The translations under genes and the position numbers were made by a program. From contig CALVQZ010000039.1 of NCBI GenBank assembly GCA_944358275.1, positions 1-5,459 on the forward strand: a stretch of DNA of 5,459 bases. The letters are read 5' to 3'. How positions within the stretch are numbered: the first letter of the stretch is position 1; every line of letters starts with the position of its first letter. Below the pieces are notes generated by a model that was not told where the DNA came from, ran no database searches, and worked only from the letters and a program-made list of their open reading frames with translations. Positions 1-5,272 of this stretch are shown in pieces. This DNA is from an uncultured Bacilli bacterium. GTDB taxonomy: Bacteria; Bacillota_I; Bacilli_A; RF39; UBA660.

Positions 1-107
1 TTATCTAAATCAAATAATATACACTTAATTCCACACGATTTTAACTTTTTATAATCTATATCATATATATCTTTAAAATACATATCTGGTTTAAATAACT
101 CTATCAC
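1..107 (-). CDS. yqeG: YqeG-family HAD phosphatase, N-terminal fragment (runs off left edge)
   Basis: The minus strand from a GTG at 107 is open to the edge for 35 codons and reads IELFKPDMYFKDIYDI, later ending in CILFDLDN. I recognise this from memory as the start of the YqeG family of HAD-superfamily phosphatases: a short leader with a KPD-type motif, then a hydrophobic strand leading into the DxDN catalytic motif. Here FDLDN carries the expected nucleophile Asp and the Asp two residues later. YqeG proteins are about 170-180 residues, so roughly 140 residues lie outside the window. They are cytoplasmic; the substrate is not firmly established. The GTG start is supported by a Shine-Dalgarno site at 112-118, and a promoter lies immediately upstream. 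The nearby TTG at 109 is out of frame and runs straight into a stop. It is probably a chromosomal core gene bordering the toxin-like module. Confidence 0.8.
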   Translation of the reverse strand, partial: MIELFKPDMYFKDIYDIDYKKLKSCGIKCILFDLD

Positions 108-111
108 AACT

Positions 112-118
112 TCACCTC
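112..118 (-). promoter_or_regulatory. Shine-Dalgarno site of yqeG fragment
   Basis: The minus strand reads GAGGTGA, ending 4 nt before the GTG at 107 (7 nt if GAGG is taken as the core). This site is what selects the GTG as the start, since the frame has no ATG until codon 9. Confidence 0.7.
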
Positions 119-129
119 GTTACAATAGT

Positions 130-158
130 AGTATACTATATTTCGTTTATTTTTTAAA
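130..158 (-). promoter_or_regulatory. Putative sigma-A promoter of yqeG
   Basis: On the minus strand a TTTAAA box (158-153, 4 of 6 to TTGACA) is followed after 17 nt by TATACT (135-130, 5 of 6 to TATAAT). Initiation would fall near 123, giving a short leader of about 16 nt that contains the GAGGTGA site. It lies between the hairpin at 220-264 and the gene, so yqeG appears to be transcribed separately from the upstream module. Confidence 0.5.
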
Positions 159-219
159 TATTTAAAAGGAAGAATGTAATATTTTTTGAATAAAAAAAAA
201 TAGATATTTTGGAGTAATC

Positions 220-264
220 AAATAAAAGTAGCCTCTACCCTTTGATTAGCCTCTACTTTTATTT
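220..264 (-). terminator. Terminator-like hairpin between the 73-residue gene and yqeG
   Basis: Two perfectly complementary 12-nt arms, 220-231 and 253-264, flank a 21-nt loop. Each arm ends in GTAG/CTAC next to an A/T-rich stretch, so a U-rich 3' side is present in either direction. It lies 34 bp past the stop codon at 299 and before the yqeG promoter, where a Rho-independent terminator is expected. The stem is mostly A-T and has no long pure U-tract, so strength is uncertain. The direct repeat TAGCCTCTAC (229-238 and 247-256) falls within the structure. No other feature is visible in the gap from 159 to 298. Confidence 0.5.
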
Positions 265-298
265 TATCACTTAATTTTATCTATCAAAAAATATCTTT

Positions 299-520
299 CT
301 ATCTATTTTTTTCAAGTGAAGCGATATATTCATCAAAATCTTCATCTGAAACTCTTGGTATTTCTTCAAATCTTCCCCATGTTTCTCTAACTAAGTTTCC
401 ATCTTCATCTACTTCTCTAATTACACCTCTTGTTGCTTTTTCAGGTTCAACAGTGTTACCATCATCATCAAAATAATATGTTTCCACTTTTAATTTTTCA
501 TCTATTATATTGTCGTTCAT
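299..520 (-). CDS. Small highly acidic protein of unknown function (73 aa)
   Basis: I do not recognise a family. The 73-residue product has 22 Asp/Glu against 10 Lys/Arg, a net charge of about -12, with no signal peptide, membrane segment or cysteine. It contains two related acidic turns, DDDGNTV (residues 18-24) and DEDGNLV (38-44), each followed by a basic and hydrophobic stretch, suggesting a duplicated strand-turn-strand unit. The ATG at 520 has a good Shine-Dalgarno site (AAAGGAG, 526-532) and a near-consensus promoter (543-572), so it is very likely a real, expressed gene. It starts 48 bp after the stop of the ADP-ribosylglycohydrolase gene and is followed by a terminator-like hairpin. 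It could be an accessory antitoxin, an inhibitor or an unrelated small cytoplasmic protein; a role in the neighbouring module is only inferred from position. Confidence 0.75.
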   Translation of the reverse strand: MNDNIIDEKLKVETYYFDDDGNTVEPEKATRGVIREVDEDGNLVRETWGRFEEIPRVSDEDFDEYIASLEKNR

Positions 521-525
521 AATAT

Positions 526-532
526 CTCCTTT
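526..532 (-). promoter_or_regulatory. Shine-Dalgarno site of the 73-residue gene
   Basis: The minus strand reads AAAGGAG, then 5 nt to the ATG at 520. This is the strongest ribosome binding site in the window and fixes the start. Confidence 0.75.
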
Positions 533-542
533 CGTTTTTATA

Positions 543-572
543 ATTATAAATCTTTTTTAATACATTTATCAA
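543..572 (-). promoter_or_regulatory. Near-consensus sigma-A promoter of the 73-residue gene
   Basis: On the minus strand TTGATA (572-567, 5 of 6 to consensus) is followed after 18 nt by a perfect TATAAT (548-543). Initiation is expected near 536, leaving a short leader of about 16 nt that contains the AAAGGAG site. The -35 box overlaps the stop codon of the preceding gene (571-569). The small gene can therefore be transcribed independently of the toxin and hydrolase genes, and probably more strongly. Confidence 0.6.
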
Positions 573-1732
573 TATTTTTTAACCTTATCTTCTTGTTTTA
601 AAACTTCATTAAATTTATTAGAAACTAAAGTCAAGTAGTCTTTTTTTACTAAATCATCTTGCCATCTTTGTGGTATAACGCCTTTATATATTATTGCTGT
701 TATACTTCCAGTTAAAGCAGCTATAGTATCTGTATCATTCCCTAAGTTAACTGCAGTTAATATTGAAGATTCAAAATCATCTGAATTTATTATACTATAA
801 AACATAGATTCAAGTGTATCAACTATATAACCTGTTGAACTTATGTCCTTTTCTTCTATTTCAACAAATGTTTCATCTAACAACCTACTATATGCTTCTT
901 TAGCTTCTTTACTATAACAACTATAATCTTTTTCTAAAATACTTTCAAATGCTATAAAAGGATTTTTTGTACTTATTATATTTCTTAAATACTCAGTATA
1001 TATATAGCAACCCATTTTACTAATATCGTGTGCATGAGTTAATGATGATGCTGTATTAATTATTTCCTTTGTAGTTTCATCATCTAAATTATTCATAATG
1101 CAATAAAGAGAAAAAGGCAATATTCTCATTAGTGAACCATTTCCATTAGCTAAAAACTCTTTGCATCCACATTTTGATATATCTTTGTCAATAATATAAT
1201 TATTTAACGCTTTTGTAGTCGTACTACCTATATCGAACATAACTCCAGTAGATGTGTATTCACCATTATTCTTCATCTTAATAAAGTTATTCATTATATC
1301 ATCATAATCGATATTACCATTATTATTAGATATTGATTCCATAGTTGCAACTACCATCGAAGTATCATCACTCCATGTCCCTTTAAGAACATTATGAACT
1401 CCTGTTGTCATATCTTTTAAATTTAATTTTCTAACATTATCTCTATCCAGTGTTTCAACGGGCACTCCAAAAGCATCTCCAACTGCAAATCCAATCAAAG
1501 AATCTTCTATTATGTTCGTACTAAGAAAATAATAATCTACTATTTCCCAATCATCTACTTTTGTTAAAGATCCTATTGGTAATATTGGACTCAATATTTC
1601 ATTATTATCTATTATTACAGCTTCTTCATATATATCATTAAAGGTAGCAGAAGGATGATTAGTAGCAAGTAATGCTCCATCATCCCTTCTTGCTATTATT
1701 CTTGTTCTTTTATCAATAGTAAATTTATCCAT
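569..1732 (-). CDS. ADP-ribosylglycohydrolase (ARH/DraG family) with N-terminal extension; candidate immunity protein
   Basis: This 387-residue protein has the ARH/DraG hallmarks in order: GFAVGDAFGVPVE (81-93), the metal-binding WSDDTS (120-125), the GNGSLMRILP loop (197-206), SLTHAH (230-235), and GNDTDT (331-336) with the second set of metal-binding Asp residues and Thr. The enzymes of this family use two Mg2+ (or Mn2+) ions to remove ADP-ribose from proteins, usually from arginine, in the cytoplasm. All visible catalytic motifs are intact. The fold starts near residue 77; the first 77 residues (including an RRDDGALLATNHPSA stretch and DDWEIVDYY) are extra compared with DraG at about 290 residues. 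The ATG at 1732 has GAGG 8 nt upstream (1741-1744). It lies 30 bp after the large gene's stop, so co-transcription is likely. With that neighbour it is probably an immunity enzyme that reverses ADP-ribosylation; the family call is secure, the immunity role inferred. Confidence 0.92.
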   Translation of the reverse strand: MDKFTIDKRTRIIARRDDGALLATNHPSATFNDIYEEAVIIDNNEILSPILPIGSLTKVDDWEIVDYYFLSTNIIEDSLIGFAVGDAFGVPVETLDRDNVRKLNLKDMTTGVHNVLKGTWSDDTSMVVATMESISNNNGNIDYDDIMNNFIKMKNNGEYTSTGVMFDIGSTTTKALNNYIIDKDISKCGCKEFLANGNGSLMRILPFSLYCIMNNLDDETTKEIINTASSLTHAHDISKMGCYIYTEYLRNIISTKNPFIAFESILEKDYSCYSKEAKEAYSRLLDETFVEIEEKDISSTGYIVDTLESMFYSIINSDDFESSILTAVNLGNDTDTIAALTGSITAIIYKGVIPQRWQDDLVKKDYLTLVSNKFNEVLKQEDKVKKY

Positions 1733-1748
1733 GTTCTCACCCTCTTTA

Positions 1749-1778
1749 ATTATATCACATAATTATATAACTCTCCAA
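1749..1778 (-). promoter_or_regulatory. Possible internal extended -10 promoter before the ADP-ribosylglycohydrolase gene
   Basis: The minus strand carries TGATATAAT (1757-1749), an extended -10 element with a perfect TATAAT, and a weak TTGGAG -35 (1778-1773) 18 nt upstream, overlapping the last codons of the large gene. It could provide hydrolase independently of the large protein, as expected for an immunity gene. The leader would be only about 10-12 nt and would cut into the ribosome binding site, so it may be chance in AT-rich DNA. Confidence 0.3.
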
Positions 1779-4700
1779 GGAATGTTTCTTTCCTTTAACC
1801 TTTGAATTATTTCATCATTAGGTTGTTTTAAGAATAGTATTTCTTTTACTACATTTAGTAAATGTGATTCTTCTTTATGCAATTGAAATTCATAATAACC
1901 ATGATGATCTTCTCCTAATTTTCTTGTATATATATCACTAAAATTGAATTTTTCTAAATCTTCTCTTGTTTTTATAGTTGATAATATTTTACTAGATATT
2001 CCACCAAATTTTGGATTTCTTACACTAGTTGCTGTACATACAGTTTTATCGCAAATTGAATCACCTAAAACTAAAGTACAATCATCAAATATTTTAGATT
2101 TATCAAATATCCATATTACACCACTACTACCCGAATAAAATGAACCAGGTCCTTTTTTTACATAATATGAACTTAAATCTTGTGGTAAAAGCATTCCATA
2201 AATTGGTCTATCTTCATATCTTAAATTTCTTGGAATATCAAACATTTCATTTTCAACATCGACTCTTAATTCTGGACTATATATTCCTGCCGTTGTTCTA
2301 TCTACTTCAAGCTGATTTTTGAACTTACCATCATCTAATATTTTAAGTAATGAATTTGATGTTCTTCTTATTCCAAATAAACTTTCATTTACTAATATTT
2401 GTAATTTTCTATCTAAAATTCTCTGTACTTCATCAACACTAAGACCTACTCTATTTGCTAAATCAGTAAGTTCTTTTTCAAATTTGTTTCTATTTATTTC
2501 ACGAACTCTATCAATATTTTCCATTATGTGGCATTCATCGTAAGAAATAGTTGGTTCATGAATTTTACCATCTACTATTTTTCCTTCTAAAAATTTAGAC
2601 CATTCTTTTCTATGCCCATTTCCTGAATTTATACGTCCACTATAATATTTGTTCTTTAATTTTGGTGGTGCATTTTCATCTAGAAATAATTCACTATGTT
2701 TTTTAGCATATTCAGTCCCTTCTAATCTTCTATAACTAAATTGATATGGCTTATCTTTTTCTTTTCTTGGCTCTTTATGATTAACAATTATATTAGTTAT
2801 CAAATCTTCTAACGCTTGTAATTTATCCTCTCCTATATTTTTAGGCATATATCTATTTAAAAGTTCATACAAAGCATATAATCTATCAGCACCATCGGAA
2901 AATAAAAATCCATTATTTAATTTATCAAATTCTATTATTGTTTCTATTCCAAAATATTGTATAAATGAATTTACTGCTTTATTTACACTTAGAGGAAATA
3001 CCTTTGATACTGGTAAATGTTTTAACAATATCTCTAAAGACTCTGTATTTAAAGGATAATCTTTAACATTTATTTTTCTATTCTTTATGCTTTGAATCAA
3101 TTTTTTCAAGTCATTATCTGATAAAGTAGTTATATCTCCAGTCTGTAATACGCTATCAAACTTGCTAATAAATGGATTGCTACTATTATTAAATAACTTT
3201 GGAAATTTAAAACCTGCAGATGTTTTTTTCTCACTTGCATCGATAATTTCACCTAACTCTTCATTTGTTTTGATTGATGAATTATTATTTAAATCACTTG
3301 AAGTTGGAATTCTAAAGCCAATATTTTTTATACTTTCGCTTACATCGATAATATCATCTAATTTTTCATTTGTTTTGATTGATGAATTATTATTTAAATC
3401 ACTTGAAGTTGGAATTCTAAAGCCAATAGATTCCATACTTTCACTTACATCGATAATATCATCTAAAGTATTGTCTGATGTAGTAGATTTAATCGATATA
3501 ACTTTATCACTAATAGATTTAGATTTACCTAATAGTCTTATTGAAGAATCATTTAAATCATAATTTTGTAAGTCAATTTTATCCTGTTTTATATTATCTA
3601 CTAAAACCAATAATTGTTCATCAGTTAAACCTGTTATATCTTTAGATTCTAATGCTTTATTTATAACATCAATGTGTTCATTACTTATAGTATAAATTTT
3701 ATTATACCACTCTTGTATTTCTTCTATTGGAAGAAGTTTTAATATTTCTAAATTTCTAGAATCAGTAAATTTAATTGAAACATCTTTTCCATCGATATAA
3801 TCTTTTAGTATTTCTAAGAAACTATTAACACTAATATTTTCAGAATCAATAATATCTGGTAATAAATCATTAGCGTACCAATCTAATAAAATCTCTTCCC
3901 TATATTCATATTCACCATCTAATACATCAAATAATATATTTGTAATAGAATTTTCTCCTACATCTTCTAGTAAATATTGTTTAACAAGTTCTAGCGCTGT
4001 ACCTTCTTCAGTCATTATTGCTTTCATATTTTCAAGTGCATTATAAAGTATTGTATTTTCTGCATAGTTTAAAATATCTGATTTACTTATTTTCATATTC
4101 AAATATTTTGCTGCTACTTTATATCTATTTGGATATTTTATTGCTACTTCTAATGGTTTTTTGTAAAATTCTTTAATAAATTCTGCAAAATCTTCTGCGT
4201 TATTAGCACTAGCATATTTAGATGCTCTATTTTTTGTTACAAATTCATCTTGCTTTATTGCATTTATCCATTCTTCGCTTTCAGAAAATTTTGTATTTAA
4301 TCCTTCTTTTTTCGCTATCGCCCAATCTATCGTATGAGCATATTCGTGAATAATAGTATATAAATCATTAAAATCATTCCATATATCGATATTTCTTTGT
4401 GTTGCAGATGCAGATGATATAAATCTTTTACCATTATTTTTATCTACATAATTTTCATATTGCACTTTTTCCGAATAAATATTTTTAGGACTAAATGTAT
4501 CATATATAGTAATTGTTTTAAGATTACTATTTGGATATAATTTTTCTGCTTCATTTATCATATGTATAATATCTTTTATTACAACACTAGGATTATCACT
4601 TCTATAGTTATTAACCATTCTTATTTCTTTACCTGACTTAGTATAAGCGACTACTCTTGTACCTCTTATATCTAAAATTTCACTAGCTTTATCATATATC

Positions 4701-5272
4701 ATTTTAGAGGCAGTCTTTTCATCTATTCCCTTATTTACTAAATAATCATATGTACGGTAATAGATGATTCTTGATAAATCCATGTTTTCACAATTAGATG
4801 AAGTATTTAACAAAAGATCTATTATTTCTTCTTTTGTATATCCTCTATTTTCAAATTCTTTAATTGTTGAATTAAGATTATATGAACTCTTGAATACACT
4901 TATAAATTCATCATAACCCTTTGGCAAATTATTTTCTACATGTATATCTGAAAGCATATTATATTGAGCTTCTATAGTCATAAATTTTTTATTTTGTAAT
5001 TCAATAATATCTCTTATTTCATTTATAACTTTATCACTATATTTAACTCTTCCTGCAATATCATGTAGTATTCTTAAAGACTCGTTAATGTCTTTGACAT
5101 GTGCTCCTAATACAATTTTTTTGCTTAACAAATCATATACAGTATTAGTAGAATTTATAAGTTGATATAAAGTTAATATAGATGCTCTACCTTTACTTTC
5201 TTTTGCATATAAATCATATACTTCTTTACTAGTAGTTAGTGGTACATTACCATTTAAAATATAATTTACCAA
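1763..5272 (-). CDS. Large multidomain toxin-like protein: lethal-factor-like zinc metalloprotease plus DUF3626-like C-terminal domain
   Basis: 1169 residues, no signal peptide or membrane segment seen. Order: helical N-terminus (about 1-200); zincin domain (about 203-400) with HEYAHTID (309-316), Tyr353 and Glu360 in EDFAEF; helical repeats (about 484-756) interrupted by tandem 35-residue units (603-672 plus a decayed third to about 701); a region with SGRINSGNGHRKEW (878-891); and a C-terminal domain (about 960-1169) with LDDGKFKNQLE (979-989), DRPIYG (1021-1026), LVLGDS (1067-1072) and YYEFQLH (1126-1132), resembling DUF3626. The Tyr-to-Glu spacing of seven and the HExxH-to-Glu spacing match anthrax lethal factor, so metalloprotease activity is plausible. 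The C-terminus followed directly by an ADP-ribosylglycohydrolase suggests an ADP-ribosylating toxin, but that is inference. The start is doubtful: the only candidate near the 5' end is TTG at 5272, without a Shine-Dalgarno site, and the frame closes upstream at 5300. The 5' end may be truncated by the inverted repeat. Confidence 0.85.
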   Translation of the reverse strand: MVNYILNGNVPLTTSKEVYDLYAKESKGRASILTLYQLINSTNTVYDLLSKKIVLGAHVKDINESLRILHDIAGRVKYSDKVINEIRDIIELQNKKFMTIEAQYNMLSDIHVENNLPKGYDEFISVFKSSYNLNSTIKEFENRGYTKEEIIDLLLNTSSNCENMDLSRIIYYRTYDYLVNKGIDEKTASKMIYDKASEILDIRGTRVVAYTKSGKEIRMVNNYRSDNPSVVIKDIIHMINEAEKLYPNSNLKTITIYDTFSPKNIYSEKVQYENYVDKNNGKRFISSASATQRNIDIWNDFNDLYTIIHEYAHTIDWAIAKKEGLNTKFSESEEWINAIKQDEFVTKNRASKYASANNAEDFAEFIKEFYKKPLEVAIKYPNRYKVAAKYLNMKISKSDILNYAENTILYNALENMKAIMTEEGTALELVKQYLLEDVGENSITNILFDVLDGEYEYREEILLDWYANDLLPDIIDSENISVNSFLEILKDYIDGKDVSIKFTDSRNLEILKLLPIEEIQEWYNKIYTISNEHIDVINKALESKDITGLTDEQLLVLVDNIKQDKIDLQNYDLNDSSIRLLGKSKSISDKVISIKSTTSDNTLDDIIDVSESMESIGFRIPTSSDLNNNSSIKTNEKLDDIIDVSESIKNIGFRIPTSSDLNNNSSIKTNEELGEIIDASEKKTSAGFKFPKLFNNSSNPFISKFDSVLQTGDITTLSDNDLKKLIQSIKNRKINVKDYPLNTESLEILLKHLPVSKVFPLSVNKAVNSFIQYFGIETIIEFDKLNNGFLFSDGADRLYALYELLNRYMPKNIGEDKLQALEDLITNIIVNHKEPRKEKDKPYQFSYRRLEGTEYAKKHSELFLDENAPPKLKNKYYSGRINSGNGHRKEWSKFLEGKIVDGKIHEPTISYDECHIMENIDRVREINRNKFEKELTDLANRVGLSVDEVQRILDRKLQILVNESLFGIRRTSNSLLKILDDGKFKNQLEVDRTTAGIYSPELRVDVENEMFDIPRNLRYEDRPIYGMLLPQDLSSYYVKKGPGSFYSGSSGVIWIFDKSKIFDDCTLVLGDSICDKTVCTATSVRNPKFGGISSKILSTIKTREDLEKFNFSDIYTRKLGEDHHGYYEFQLHKEESHLLNVVKEILFLKQPNDEIIQRLKERNIPWRVI
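1766..2395 (-). other. C-terminal DUF3626-like domain (residues about 960-1169), candidate toxin domain
   Basis: The order of motifs is what I remember of DUF3626 proteins: a leucine-rich stretch and a DG-x-(Y/F)-x-x-Q-(F/L)-E motif (979-989), a TTAG segment (993-996), a Glu-rich motif before F1011, RPxYG (1022-1026), a strand ending in LGDS (1070-1072), and a late Y-x-E-x-Q-x-H (1127-1132, E1128, Q1130, H1132). From memory, typical members carry QFETG, RPKYG, and a late VEAQ(I/V)HG. Its biochemical activity is, as far as I know, undescribed. The Arg969/Arg970, Ser-rich 1047-1050 and Glu1128 layout is loosely like an R-S-E ADP-ribosyltransferase, but no strict (Q/E)xE is present. Confidence 0.6.
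3170..3466 (-). repeat. Tandem 105-bp in-frame repeats (two near-identical, one decayed)
   Basis: Unit 1 is 3466-3362 and unit 2 is 3361-3257. They share a perfect 64-nt block (3260-3323 with 3365-3428) and a 30-nt block with one mismatch (3331-3360 with 3436-3465). Each encodes 35 residues starting LDDIIDVSES and containing GFRIPTSSDLNNN. A third, much diverged unit (about 3256-3170) begins LGEIIDASEK and retains GFKFP. The near identity of units 1 and 2 points to recent duplication, and the low-complexity Asn/Ser content suggests a flexible linker. The units interrupt a helical module that recurs on both sides. Confidence 0.85.
4073..4666 (-). other. Anthrax-lethal-factor-like (gluzincin) metalloprotease domain, residues about 203-400
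   Basis: HEYAH (309-313) gives two zinc-binding His and the catalytic Glu310. Glu360 in AEDFAEF is the expected third ligand, and Tyr353 lies seven residues before it, as Tyr728 lies before Glu735 in anthrax lethal factor (SYGRTNEAEFFAEAF against KYASANNAEDFAEF). The HExxH-to-Glu distance is 51 residues here and 49 in lethal factor. All catalytic positions are intact. In such proteins the domain may process the protein itself or attack a target; nothing here decides between these. Confidence 0.8.

Noticed and set aside
229..256. Direct repeat TAGCCTCTAC considered as an attachment site or iteron
   Set aside because: There are only two copies, both inside the terminator-like hairpin, and there is no integrase or replication gene nearby.
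569..571. Mycoplasma-type genetic code with TGA as tryptophan
   Set aside because: The tryptophan codons checked are TGG, and the hydrolase gene ends at a TGA immediately followed by a TAA, so standard decoding explains the sequence.
1944..2543. Three short plus-strand open frames (1944-2138, 2140-2322, 2319-2543)
   Set aside because: They lie wholly antisense to the DUF3626-like coding region and have hydrophobic, low-information products with no recognisable motif.
3257..3466. Tandem repeats considered as a CRISPR array
   Set aside because: Units are contiguous, 105 bp, in frame and coding, with no spacers of unique sequence.
3162..3563. Plus-strand open frame of 133 codons opposite the large gene
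   Set aside because: It is the antisense shadow of the tandem repeats; its length comes from the repeated, stop-free 105-bp unit, and the minus frame has clear domain structure on both sides.
569..5272. DarT-DarG type DNA ADP-ribosylation toxin-antitoxin pair
   Set aside because: The reversing enzyme is an ARH/DraG fold with SDDT and GNDTDT motifs, not a macrodomain, and the large protein shows no DarT-like motif.
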